Positions 54,048 through 63,133 of a DNA stretch of 64,000 bases are shown piece by piece. The position numbers and the translations under genes were made by a program. Position 1 is the stretch's first letter. Every line of letters begins with the position of its first letter. The notes below the pieces were generated by a model that was given only the letters and a program-made list of their open reading frames with translations, was not told the origin of the DNA and did not search any database. The stretch comes from Porphyromonadaceae bacterium UBA7176 (GTDB lineage: Bacteria; Bacteroidota; Bacteroidia; Bacteroidales; Muribaculaceae), in assembly GCA_002491245.1 (NCBI GenBank), contig DKVO01000020.1:16222-80221 (forward strand), read 5' to 3'.

Positions 54048-55520
54048 ATGAATCCTTACAAATCTGAAACCCGAAAAACTAACTTTCGCTGGACAATCTG
54101 CGCCCTTCTGTTTGTAGCTCTTGTCATCAACTATCTCGACCGCCAGGTCCTCTCTCTGACCTGGAAAGATTTTATCGCCCCCGAATTCGGCTGGACCGAT
54201 GCCGACTACGGTCTCATCACCGGCGTATTCTCCATCGTATATGCCGTATCGATGCTTTTTGCAGGCAAATTTGTCGACTACATGGGCACCAAACGCGGCT
54301 ACCTGTGGGCTATCGGCGTATGGTCGGCCGGCGCCTGTATCCATGCATTCTGCGGCATCGTCACAAACGGTGTCGTTTCAGGCCATTGGATCTTTTCTTT
54401 CCAGGAAAGTCTCGAAAGCATAAAAGCCCTTCGGACAGTATCTGGGGCCGCGGTCATGATCACAACCGTCAGCGTTTGGATTTTTTTGGCTGCAAGATGC
54501 ATCCTCTCCATCGGTGAGGGCGGCAACTTCCCGGCTTCGATAAAGGCTATAGCCGAATACTTCCCCAAAAAAGACCGTGGCTTTGCCACTGGCATATTCA
54601 ATTCCGGTTCTCAGATCGGAGCATTGGCAGCACCGTTCACCATCCCAATCATCGCTAAATTTTACGGTTGGGAGGCTGCTTTCCTTCTGATTGGCGTCTC
54701 AGGCTTCGTTTGGATGGGCTTCTGGATCTTCATCTACAAGCCACCGCGCAAAAACCCCCATGTCAACGCCGCCGAGCTCGCATACATCGAGCAAGACTCA
54801 AAAGACGCTGAAACACCGGCAACAGAAGAAAAAAAGGCCAAAGTCGGCTTACTCCAGGCCTTCACATTCCGCCAGACCTGGGCCGTCATTTTCGGCCGTT
54901 TCCTACCCGACTCAGTTTGGTGGTTCCTTCTGTTCTGGGCCCCGGCATTCATCAGCGATATCCACGGCCACACCTCTGCTTCGGCTCACGGAATGGCTGC
55001 CATATTCCTCATATATCTCATCTCAATGCTTTCGCTGGCCGGCAGTTACCTGCCGACTTACTTCATCAACCGCAACAAGGTCAATCCTTACGCCGGACGC
55101 ATGAAGGCTATGCTCATCTACGCCCTCTTCCCTCTTCTCGGCATAACAGTAATGCCCCTTGGTGAGGTTTCCATGTGGTTCCCGGTTGTCATCATCGGCA
55201 TCATCCTCGCAGCCCACCAGAGCTGGAGCGCCAACGTCTACAACGTTGTCAGCGACATGTTCCCCAAATCGGTTGTCGCCACTGTCACCGGTGCCGCCGG
55301 TCTCGCGAGCGGCCTCGGCAGCTTCATGAGCAACTACGGCGCAGGCAAACTCTTCGTCTACGCACAGGATATCAACCTCGTTTTCTGCGGTTTCGAAGGA
55401 AAGAACGCCGGATACATGATTGTGTTCATATGCGCTGGTGTTGCATACCTCTTCAGCTGGACCTGCATGAAACTCCTCGTGCCCAAATACAAACTCGTAA
55501 ATCTCGACAAACAAGCATAA
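54048..55520 (+). CDS. exuT: MFS hexuronate transporter (ExuT-like)
   Basis: A 490-residue major-facilitator permease of the anion:cation symporter family with about 12 membrane helices. The first helices carry INYLDRQVLSL and the A-loop GKFVDYMGTKRG; IGEGGNFPASIKAIAEYFP is the typical ExuT/ACS stretch near helix 5. The large charged central loop (about 235-265) separates the halves. It is the first gene of the operon with uxaC 3 bp downstream, so its substrate is inferred to be glucuronate and/or galacturonate. Confidence 0.9.
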   Translation: MNPYKSETRKTNFRWTICALLFVALVINYLDRQVLSLTWKDFIAPEFGWTDADYGLITGVFSIVYAVSMLFAGKFVDYMGTKRGYLWAIGVWSAGACIHAFCGIVTNGVVSGHWIFSFQESLESIKALRTVSGAAVMITTVSVWIFLAARCILSIGEGGNFPASIKAIAEYFPKKDRGFATGIFNSGSQIGALAAPFTIPIIAKFYGWEAAFLLIGVSGFVWMGFWIFIYKPPRKNPHVNAAELAYIEQDSKDAETPATEEKKAKVGLLQAFTFRQTWAVIFGRFLPDSVWWFLLFWAPAFISDIHGHTSASAHGMAAIFLIYLISMLSLAGSYLPTYFINRNKVNPYAGRMKAMLIYALFPLLGITVMPLGEVSMWFPVVIIGIILAAHQSWSANVYNVVSDMFPKSVVATVTGAAGLASGLGSFMSNYGAGKLFVYAQDINLVFCGFEGKNAGYMIVFICAGVAYLFSWTCMKLLVPKYKLVNLDKQA

Positions 55521-55523
55521 CCG

Positions 55524-56933
55524 ATGACAACATCGACCGAATTTATGGGCGCCGACTTCCTGTTGGACAGCCCTGCCGCAAAGCACCTCTACCACAACCA
55601 TGCGGCGAAAATGCCGATAATCGACTACCACTGCCATCTGTCGCCGAAGCAGATTGCTGAGAACAAGCCTTTCAGGTCAATCACTGAACTTTGGCTCGGG
55701 GGCGACCACTACAAATGGCGTGCCTTGAGGGCCAACGGCGTCGACGAGCATTTTATCACCGGCAACGCTTCCGACCGCGAAAAATTCATGAAGTGGGCAG
55801 AAACGGTGCCATACACGTTACGAAATCCGCTATACCACTGGACGCACCTTGAGCTACGCACTGCATTCGGCATCTACGACATTCTCAACCCCGAGACAGC
55901 CGACGATATCTACAACCGTTGCAACGCCATGCTTGCATCCGATGGGTTCAGGCCACGCGACCTCATGAGGCGATACAATGTGGAGACCGTATGCACAACC
56001 GACGACCCGGTCGACTCTCTCGAATACCACAAAACAATCGCCGATTCAGATTTCGAGATAAAAGTGCTACCCACCTGGCGACCCGACAAAGCCATCGATT
56101 TTGCCGCCGACGGATACCTCGCCTACCTCGGTAAGCTATCCGAAGCTTCAGGCATAAATATAACCTCGTTCGAAACCTTCATCTCAGCTCTCGAGAACCG
56201 TCACGACTTCTTCAATTCGTGCGGATGCCGTCTGTCCGACTACGGCATGAGCGAGGTCGTATACTCCGAATGCAGCGATGATGAAGCGGAAGCCATTTTC
56301 TGCAAGATCCTCAACGGTCAACAAATCAGCAGCGACGAGCTTGCCGGACTCAAGAGCGCGGCCACACTCAGACTGATGACGCTCGATGCGAAATGCGGAT
56401 GGGCTGTGCAGATCCATTTCGGTCCGATGCGAAACGTCAACAGCCGCGCATGGAATGCTCTTGGCCCCGACTCAGGCTTCGACACCATCGGCGACTACAG
56501 GGCCGCCGCAAACATCGCACGTCTCCTCAACGCTCTCGACAAGGAAGGAAACCTTGCCCGGACAATACTCTACAACCTCAACCCGGCCGACAATATGTGG
56601 GTGGCCGCCATGATAGGCAACTTCCAGGACGGTCGTATACCCGGTAAGATACAGATGGGTTCTGGATGGTGGTTCAACGACCAGATCGAGGGTATGACAG
56701 CCCAGATGAACGCACTGTCAACCCAAGGTCTCCTTAGCCGTTTTGTCGGTATGCTCACCGACTCCCGATCGTTCCTATCGTACCCGAGGCACGAATACTT
56801 CCGCCGCGTCCTGTGCAATCTCATTGGCTGCGATGTCGACCGCGGACTCATCCCGTCTCAAGAGATGCCGCGCGTGGAGAAAATGGTGGAAGACATATGC
56901 TATCATAACGCAAAAAACTACTTTAACTTCTAA
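55524..56933 (+). CDS. uxaC: Glucuronate (uronate) isomerase
   Basis: Converts D-glucuronate to D-fructuronate (and galacturonate to tagaturonate). The 469 residues have family landmarks DYHCHLSPKQIAENKPF near the N-terminus, HWTHLELRTAFGI, CTTDDPVDSLEYH, WRPDKAI, QIHFGPMRNVN and GSGWWFNDQ near the C-terminus. Of the amidohydrolase-type fold. It is flanked by the transporter and mannonate dehydratase in one operon. Confidence 0.97.
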   Translation: MTTSTEFMGADFLLDSPAAKHLYHNHAAKMPIIDYHCHLSPKQIAENKPFRSITELWLGGDHYKWRALRANGVDEHFITGNASDREKFMKWAETVPYTLRNPLYHWTHLELRTAFGIYDILNPETADDIYNRCNAMLASDGFRPRDLMRRYNVETVCTTDDPVDSLEYHKTIADSDFEIKVLPTWRPDKAIDFAADGYLAYLGKLSEASGINITSFETFISALENRHDFFNSCGCRLSDYGMSEVVYSECSDDEAEAIFCKILNGQQISSDELAGLKSAATLRLMTLDAKCGWAVQIHFGPMRNVNSRAWNALGPDSGFDTIGDYRAAANIARLLNALDKEGNLARTILYNLNPADNMWVAAMIGNFQDGRIPGKIQMGSGWWFNDQIEGMTAQMNALSTQGLLSRFVGMLTDSRSFLSYPRHEYFRRVLCNLIGCDVDRGLIPSQEMPRVEKMVEDICYHNAKNYFNF

Positions 56934-56953
56934 AAAACGCTCTTGATTTACAC

Positions 56954-58117
56954 ATGGAAAAGACCTGGCGTTGGTTCGGACCAAATGACAAGATAACACT
57001 CGACATGCTCCGCCAGATAGGGGTGGAAGGCATCGTCACTGCACTGCACCATATCCCCAACGGAGAAGTATGGACTCCTGAAGAAATAGACCGGCTCAAA
57101 TCCTTTATCGAGGCCCATGGCCTCAGATGGAGTGTGGTAGAGAGCCTCCCCGTTTCGGAATCGATAAAATATGCCGGACCCGACCGCGACCGACTCATCG
57201 AAAACTACAAGGAAAGCCTCGCAAACCTCGGAAAAGCCGGAGTGAAGACCATCTGCTACAACTTCATGCCCGTGCTCGACTGGGCTCGTACCGACCTCGA
57301 GTATCCCAATCCCGACGGAACATCAAATCTCTACTTCAACCGTGGCGAATTTGCTTATTTCGACATTCATATCCTCAAGCGCGACAACGCCGAGGCCGAC
57401 TGGGACGAAACCACTCTCGCACGTGCTGCCGAGATCGCAGAAAGCATGACTCCCGAACGCGAAGCCAAACTGATCGAAAACATCATCATCAAGACCCAGG
57501 GCTTCGTGAGCGGCAACTTTTCGGAGAACGACCTCAAACCGGTCGATAAATTCCGCGAGCTCCTCAAGCTCTACGATGGCATCGACAAGGATGCCCTGCG
57601 CGCCAACATGAAATATTTTCTGGAAGCCATCATGCCGGTCTGCAGAGAGTACGGTATCAACATGTGCGTCCATCCCGACGACCCTCCGATGCCTGTCTTC
57701 GGTCTGCCTCGAATTGTGACTTGCGAGGACGATATCGACTGGTTTCTCAACGCCGTGCCCGACAGCCACAACGGCCTAACCTTCTGTGCCGGCTCCCTGA
57801 GCGCCGGAGCTCATAACGACGTCACTGTCCTGGCCCGCAAGTTCGCCGACCGCACCCACTTCGTGCACGCCCGTATCTGCACGGTCATGCCCGACGGCGA
57901 CTTCAAGGAGTCCTCGCACCTCGACCCGAGGCTCATCGATGTCGTGCGCACTTTCGAAACACTCCGTCCGGGGGTTCCGATGCGTGTCGACCACGCTCCA
58001 CTCATGCTCGGCGACGGCGACAAAGGCTACAACGCCGGGTATTCATTCCACGGACGTATGCTTGCGCTCGGCATGGTGTCGGGTATCATGGCAACCGTTA
58101 ACTCTGAACAACAATAA
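56954..58117 (+). CDS. uxuA: Mannonate dehydratase
   Basis: Dehydrates D-mannonate to 2-keto-3-deoxygluconate. At 387 residues it is typical of UxuA. Landmarks: the opening KTWRWFGPNDKITLDMLRQI, GIVTALHHIPNGEVW, CYNFMPVLDWARTDL, the metal-binding CVHPDDPPMPVFGLPRI, FCAGSLSAG and VDHAPLMLGD. The enzyme needs Mn2+ or Fe2+. It is 20 bp after uxaC and 15 bp before the SDR gene. Confidence 0.97.
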   Translation: MEKTWRWFGPNDKITLDMLRQIGVEGIVTALHHIPNGEVWTPEEIDRLKSFIEAHGLRWSVVESLPVSESIKYAGPDRDRLIENYKESLANLGKAGVKTICYNFMPVLDWARTDLEYPNPDGTSNLYFNRGEFAYFDIHILKRDNAEADWDETTLARAAEIAESMTPEREAKLIENIIIKTQGFVSGNFSENDLKPVDKFRELLKLYDGIDKDALRANMKYFLEAIMPVCREYGINMCVHPDDPPMPVFGLPRIVTCEDDIDWFLNAVPDSHNGLTFCAGSLSAGAHNDVTVLARKFADRTHFVHARICTVMPDGDFKESSHLDPRLIDVVRTFETLRPGVPMRVDHAPLMLGDGDKGYNAGYSFHGRMLALGMVSGIMATVNSEQQ

Positions 58118-58132
58118 GACTCCAATACGAAA

Positions 58133-58945
58133 ATGAACGAATTATTTTCAGTTAAAGATAAAGTAGTCGTAATCACCGGGGGCACAGGTGTCCTTGGCGA
58201 ATGTATCGGCGAATATCTTGCCGCACAAGGTGCCAAAATAGTGATTTTGGGTCGCCGGCAGGAAGAAGGCAACGCAATCGTGAAAAAAATAACAGACGCC
58301 GGTGGCGAGGCGATATTCCTCGTAACCGATGTCTTGAACCGCGAGACTGTCGAAGACAACTGCCGCGAAATCCTTGAGAAATACGGCCGCATCGACGCTC
58401 TGCTCAATGCAGCCGGCGGCAACATGCCTGGAGCCACAATCGCTCCCGGCGACACTTTCTTCGACCTAAAGCCCGACCACTTCCAGAAAGCGGTCGACCT
58501 CAACCTTACCGGTACAGTCATACCCACCCAGGTGTTCCTGAAACCTATGGTTGAGCAAGGCAAGGGCGCTATCGTCAATTTCTCTTCGATGGCAGCGTTC
58601 CGCCCTCTGACAAGGGTTTGCGGCTATGCTGCGGCAAAGGCCGGCATATCTAATTTCACAGCATTTCTGGCAAATGAGGTGGCCACAAAATTCGGCGAGG
58701 GAATTCGCGTCAACGCAATCGCTCCGGGCTTCTTCCTCACCAACCAGAACCGCAGCCTCCTCACCAACGAGGATGGCAGCTACACCCAACGCGGCCAGGA
58801 TGTAATTCGCCAGACTCCGTTCAAGCGCTTCGGACGTCCCGAAGAGCTCTGCGGCACAATCCAATACCTCATCAGCGACGCATCCAATTTCGTGACCGGA
58901 ACGGTGGCCGTAGTCGACGGCGGCTTCAACACATTCGCTATGTAA
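58133..58945 (+). CDS. SDR-type D-mannonate oxidoreductase (fructuronate reductase)
   Basis: A 270-residue short-chain dehydrogenase: Rossmann motif GGTGVLGECIG (residues 16-26), NAAGG, and catalytic Ser-Tyr-Lys in SSMAAFRPL and YAAAKAG. Its place between uxuA and kdgK says it reduces fructuronate to mannonate with NAD(P)H. That step is done in E. coli by the unrelated long-chain UxuB; an SDR form is known from some Firmicutes and is common in such Bacteroidetes operons as far as I recall. Function is inferred from context. Confidence 0.88.
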   Translation: MNELFSVKDKVVVITGGTGVLGECIGEYLAAQGAKIVILGRRQEEGNAIVKKITDAGGEAIFLVTDVLNRETVEDNCREILEKYGRIDALLNAAGGNMPGATIAPGDTFFDLKPDHFQKAVDLNLTGTVIPTQVFLKPMVEQGKGAIVNFSSMAAFRPLTRVCGYAAAKAGISNFTAFLANEVATKFGEGIRVNAIAPGFFLTNQNRSLLTNEDGSYTQRGQDVIRQTPFKRFGRPEELCGTIQYLISDASNFVTGTVAVVDGGFNTFAM

Positions 58946-58962
58946 AAAGCAATAATCTGACA

Positions 58963-59985
58963 ATGAGCAAAATCGTAACATTAGGCGAAATCATGCTTCG
59001 CCTTTCGCCTGCCGGATGCAAACGCTTCGTGCAGGTCGATAATTTCGACATCATATGGGGTGGCGGGGAGGCCAACGTGGCCGTGAGTTGCGCCAACTAT
59101 GGCCACGATGCATATTTCGTGTCCAAACTACCGGCACACGAAATAGGTCAGGCTGCCGTCAACAGCCTGCGCCGCTACGGCGTAAAGACCGACTACATAG
59201 CCCGTGGAGGCGACCGTGTGGGCATATATTACTGCGAGACAGGTGCGTCGATGCGCCCGTCGAAAGTGATATACGACCGCGCTGGAAGCGCCATAGCCGA
59301 GGCTGCAGCCGACGACTTCGACTTCGACGCCATCATGGAGGGCGCCGACTGGTTCCACTGGAGCGGCATCACACCGGCCATATCCGACAAAGCGGCCGAA
59401 CTGACCCGGCTGGCCTGCGAGGCGGCCAAACGCCACGGCGTCACAGTGAGCGTCGACCTCAACTTCCGCAAAAAGCTCTGGACCAAAGAAAAGGCCCAAA
59501 GCATCATGCGCCCCTTGATGAAGTACGTCGACGTGTGCATCGGCAACGAAGAAGACGCCGAGCTTTGCCTCGGCTTCAAACCCGACGCAGACGTGGAAGG
59601 CGGAAACACCGACGCAGAAGGCTACATGGGCATTTTCGAGGCCATGATGAAAGAATTCGGTTTCAAGTATGTAGTGTCTACATTGCGCGAATCGTTCTCG
59701 GCCACACACAACGGATGGAAGGCCATGATCTACGACGGCAAGGAGTTTTACCAGTCGAAGCGCTACGACATCGACCCGATAATCGACCGCGTCGGTGGCG
59801 GCGACAGCTTCTCGGGCGGCCTGATACACGGCCTGCTCACCAAACAGAACCAGGGCGAGGCTCTGGAGTTCGCTGTGGCAGCCTCGGCACTCAAGCATAC
59901 AGTCAACGGAGATTTCAACCTTGTTACAGCCGCCGAAGTGGAAGCGCTCGCCGGTGGTAACGCAAACGGAAGGGTACAACGCTGA
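58963..59985 (+). CDS. kdgK: 2-keto-3-deoxygluconate kinase
   Basis: PfkB/ribokinase-family sugar kinase of 340 residues. N-terminal [30 protein letters not shown], the central DLNFRKKLW, and the C-terminal anion-hole and base motif [15 protein letters not shown]. Phosphorylates 2-keto-3-deoxygluconate to KDPG. Its stop overlaps the aldolase start by one base. Confidence 0.94.
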   Translation: MSKIVTLGEIMLRLSPAGCKRFVQVDNFDIIWGGGEANVAVSCANYGHDAYFVSKLPAHEIGQAAVNSLRRYGVKTDYIARGGDRVGIYYCETGASMRPSKVIYDRAGSAIAEAAADDFDFDAIMEGADWFHWSGITPAISDKAAELTRLACEAAKRHGVTVSVDLNFRKKLWTKEKAQSIMRPLMKYVDVCIGNEEDAELCLGFKPDADVEGGNTDAEGYMGIFEAMMKEFGFKYVVSTLRESFSATHNGWKAMIYDGKEFYQSKRYDIDPIIDRVGGGDSFSGGLIHGLLTKQNQGEALEFAVAASALKHTVNGDFNLVTAAEVEALAGGNANGRVQR

Positions 59986-60647
59986 TGGCACGGTTCGACA
60001 AACAACAGGTGATGGCAAAAATCGGGGCAGCTCCGGTTGTGCCTGTGTTCTACCACAAAGATACCGAAGTGGCCAAATCTGTCCTCAAAGCATGTTATGA
60101 GGGCGGTATACGAGCTTTTGAGTTTACAAACCGGGGCGACTTCGCCCATGAGATTTTCGGAGAGTTGGTCAAATATGCAGCTGCCGAATGTCCCGAGATG
60201 GCAGTAGGTGTCGGCTCTGTGGTCGATGCCGCAACAGCCGCGCTCTACATGCAGCTTGGCGCGTGCTTCGTTGTCGGCCCATTGTTCAATCCCGACGTAG
60301 CCAAGACTTGCAACAGGCGTCAGGTTCCTTATACCCCGGGCTGTGGCAGTATCTCCGAAGTAGGCTTCGCCCAGGAAGCCGGATGTGAGTTATGCAAGGT
60401 CTTTCCGGGCGATGTACTCGGCCCGAAATTCGTCAAAGGCCTCCTTGCCCCCATGCCGTGGTCAAAACTTATGGTCACGGGAGGTGTGGAGCCGACCGAA
60501 GAAAATCTGGCGACATGGTTCAAGGCCGGAGTGTATTGCGTAGGCATGGGCAGCAAGCTCTTCCCAAAAGAGCGCATCGCCGCCGGCGACTGGCAGTACA
60601 TAACCGACAAATGCACCCAAGCCCTTTCAGCCGCATCGAAGCTCTGA
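59985..60647 (+). CDS. eda: KDPG / 4-hydroxy-2-oxoglutarate aldolase
   Basis: Cleaves KDPG to pyruvate and glyceraldehyde-3-phosphate, the last step of the operon's pathway. The 220-residue TIM barrel has [19 protein letters not shown] with the catalytic Glu, [11 protein letters not shown], the Schiff-base Lys in CKVFPGD and [17 protein letters not shown] for phosphate binding. It is translationally coupled to kdgK (TGATG). Confidence 0.94.
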   Translation: MARFDKQQVMAKIGAAPVVPVFYHKDTEVAKSVLKACYEGGIRAFEFTNRGDFAHEIFGELVKYAAAECPEMAVGVGSVVDAATAALYMQLGACFVVGPLFNPDVAKTCNRRQVPYTPGCGSISEVGFAQEAGCELCKVFPGDVLGPKFVKGLLAPMPWSKLMVTGGVEPTEENLATWFKAGVYCVGMGSKLFPKERIAAGDWQYITDKCTQALSAASKL

Positions 60648-60676
60648 CGCAACAAACCAATTTGAGCGTAGTTTTG

Positions 60677-60708
60677 TTTGTCTTTTTGACAAGATATTGG
60701 TAACTTTG
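60677..60708 (+). promoter_or_regulatory. Promoter of the acyltransferase-phosphoesterase-tex genes
   Basis: TTTG (60677-60680), 20 bases, TAACTTTG (60701-60708), a full consensus match, 41 bp before the start codon. Confidence 0.87.
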
Positions 60709-60749
60709 CGCAGAAATTGCCTCTTGCGCAACGTAAAAACTTGCCTACT

Positions 60750-61946
60750 ATGACAGACATAACTCACCATAACGACACTTCTATCGAGCAATTCGACGAT
60801 ATACGCCCGTACGACGACCACCAGTTCCGCGAAAAAATCGCGGAACTGGTGCGCGAGCCGGGTTTCGAACACGCGGTGCGCTACGTCATGCCCGACGTCG
60901 ATTACGACGATTTCGTGGCCAAGCTTCTCACCGTAGAGTCGCAGGTCGATTTCCAGGTAAAGATCATGGGGCCGTTCCTCGAAATGCTTGTAGCAAAGAC
61001 TACTGCAGGCCTGAGCATGGACGGTTTCGACAATTATAAGCCGGGCACTCCCCACGTGTTTATCACCAACCACCGCGACATAGTGCTCGATGCCTCGTTT
61101 CTCAACCTTTGCTTCATCCGTAAGAAACTGCCCCTGACCCAGGTGGCTATAGGCAACAATCTGCTCATATTCGATTGGATAACCGATCTTGTGAAGCTCA
61201 ACCGCAGTTTTATCGTAAAACGCGACACCGGCATCAAAGAAGCCCTCGCAGCCGCCAAGCATCTGTCGGCCTACATCCACCACACCATCACCCGAAGCAA
61301 GGAATCGGTGTGGATCGCACAGCGCCAGGGCCGTGCAAAAGACTCAAACGACATGACTCAAGAGAGTGTGGTAAAGATGCTTTCGCTCGCCGGCAGCGGC
61401 GACGCGAAAGACAACTTGCTCGAGCTCAATCTCATGCCGGTGTCAATAAGCTACGAATACGATCCTAACGACTACCTCAAGGTGCGCGAGTTCCTGATGC
61501 GCCGCCGTGATCCCGACTTCAAGAAAAGCCAGCGCGACGATCTCTTCAGCATGGAAACCGGCCTTCTGACATACAAAGGTCGGGTACACTTCCACCTCGG
61601 TGAATGCATCAACTCCGCTTTGTCCGCCGCCCCGGGCGCAGACCGCAGCGAGATAGTCCACAAAACATGCGGACTCCTCGACCGTTCCATCCACTGCGGC
61701 TACAGGATATACCCCTGCAACTACATCGCCTACGACGAGGCAAACGGCACCAAAGCATATTCAGACCGCTACACGGCAGAAGACGTGGAGGCTTTCGATG
61801 CCTACATTGACCGTCAGCTCACCAAGGTTGAGGTGCCCGACATCACAGCCGAGGAACGTGCGTTCATGCGCAGCACGATGCTGATGATGTATGCCAACCC
61901 CCTCAAAAACCAGCTTGCAGCCAAAGATTGCCTTACGAGCCGATGA
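60750..61946 (+). CDS. 1-acyl-glycerol-3-phosphate acyltransferase-like protein
   Basis: A 398-residue acyltransferase of the PlsB/PlsC superfamily. The HX4D motif NHRDIVLD has H108 and D113; a second block is KLNRSFIVKRDTGIKEAL, and a third is SVWIAQRQGRAKDSND. No signal peptide or clear membrane helix, so it is probably a peripheral inner-membrane enzyme. The long C-terminal half (from about 230) is not typical of short PlsC, so the exact acceptor is open. ATG 60750 is taken because the in-frame ATG at 60717 coincides with the expected transcription start. Confidence 0.82.
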   Translation: MTDITHHNDTSIEQFDDIRPYDDHQFREKIAELVREPGFEHAVRYVMPDVDYDDFVAKLLTVESQVDFQVKIMGPFLEMLVAKTTAGLSMDGFDNYKPGTPHVFITNHRDIVLDASFLNLCFIRKKLPLTQVAIGNNLLIFDWITDLVKLNRSFIVKRDTGIKEALAAAKHLSAYIHHTITRSKESVWIAQRQGRAKDSNDMTQESVVKMLSLAGSGDAKDNLLELNLMPVSISYEYDPNDYLKVREFLMRRRDPDFKKSQRDDLFSMETGLLTYKGRVHFHLGECINSALSAAPGADRSEIVHKTCGLLDRSIHCGYRIYPCNYIAYDEANGTKAYSDRYTAEDVEAFDAYIDRQLTKVEVPDITAEERAFMRSTMLMMYANPLKNQLAAKDCLTSR

Positions 61947-63133
61947 GACTGCCCCTGTTGCTGATATTGCCTGTACTGATACTCGACGCCCTCGTCGACT
62001 GGTATATCTGCCGTGCCGTGTGGCAACGGTGCGAACGTCATGCGACGCTTTGGCGGCGCGTGGCACTGTGGTCGTCGATCGCTCTTGCCGTCTTCCTCGC
62101 AGCCATCATCGCCTGGCCGAAAAAAGCCGGGTCAGACAGTGATTTGACGTGCCTTATGTGGGGCCTGTATGCCTATTTCTCGGTATACGCAGCAAAATAT
62201 TTCTTCATAATCTTCGACCTCATCGCCAAGATACCACAACTCTTCGGCAGCCGACGCCTAAGAGCCTTATCGGTTTCGGGTGGCGTTGCAGCAGTCGGCG
62301 TCTTCGCACTCATGTGGTGGGGAGCGCTGGTCAACGTACGGCAAACCCAGGTCAAGAATGTGGAGATTGTCAACCCCTCCCTACCTTCCGCATTCGATGG
62401 CTATAAGATAGTACAGATATCCGACATTCACACAGGCACTTTCGGGCGCGACACAAGCTTTCTGTCAAAGGCTGTAGAGCGCATCAACGGACTCGACCCC
62501 GACATCGTGCTCTTTACCGGCGATATAGTGAACCGACGCAGCGACGAGCTGATACCGTTCGTACCGGTATTGTCGCGCATCAAGGCTCCGGTACTATCCG
62601 TGCTCGGCAACCACGACTATGGTGCATACTACCATTGGCCTGATACCGAAGCAGAAAAAGCCAATATGGAACAGATGTACGCCCTGCAACAAGAAATGGG
62701 TTGGGATTTGCTAAACAACAGAAGCCATACCATCCGCCAGGGGCAAGACTCCATCGTGATAATCGGAGTTGAGAACATAGGCGACCCACCCTTCGATGTT
62801 CACGGCGACCTCGACGCCGCCTACGACGGCGACCTTGCCGACCCGACATACAAAATCCTGATGAGCCACAATCCGGCCCATTGGGTTGAAGATATCGCCG
62901 ATGCTCCCGACAAAAACATAGCCCTCACACTCTCGGGTCATACCCACGCCATGCAGATGGAACTCTTCGGCCTTTCGCCGGCAGCCCTGCGCTACCCAAC
63001 ATGGGGCGGTCTGTACGGAGAAGAAGGCGGCAACCGCCTCTATGTCAACATAGGATTGGGCGAAGTGGGAATACCGGCCCGGATAGGAGCAACGCCCGAA
63101 ATCACGCTAATCACCTTACGCAGTGGAAACTAA
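61943..63133 (+). CDS. Membrane-anchored metallophosphoesterase
   Basis: A 396-residue protein. It begins with about four transmembrane helices (about 1-135), followed by a calcineurin-like phosphoesterase domain with ISDIHTG (D about 161), TGDIVNRR, GNHDYGAYY (about 222) and SGHTHAMQM (about 332), the full metal-binding set. The layout fits YaeI/LpxH-like membrane phosphoesterases; the substrate is unknown. The start overlaps the acyltransferase stop (ATGA), which suggests a shared lipid-related role (inference). Confidence 0.87.
   Translation: MRLPLLLILPVLILDALVDWYICRAVWQRCERHATLWRRVALWSSIALAVFLAAIIAWPKKAGSDSDLTCLMWGLYAYFSVYAAKYFFIIFDLIAKIPQLFGSRRLRALSVSGGVAAVGVFALMWWGALVNVRQTQVKNVEIVNPSLPSAFDGYKIVQISDIHTGTFGRDTSFLSKAVERINGLDPDIVLFTGDIVNRRSDELIPFVPVLSRIKAPVLSVLGNHDYGAYYHWPDTEAEKANMEQMYALQQEMGWDLLNNRSHTIRQGQDSIVIIGVENIGDPPFDVHGDLDAAYDGDLADPTYKILMSHNPAHWVEDIADAPDKNIALTLSGHTHAMQMELFGLSPAALRYPTWGGLYGEEGGNRLYVNIGLGEVGIPARIGATPEITLITLRSGN

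Noticed and set aside
53898..54344. N-terminal extension of the DUF1080 frame
   Set aside because: Antisense to the transporter gene and upstream of the lipoprotein signal peptide.
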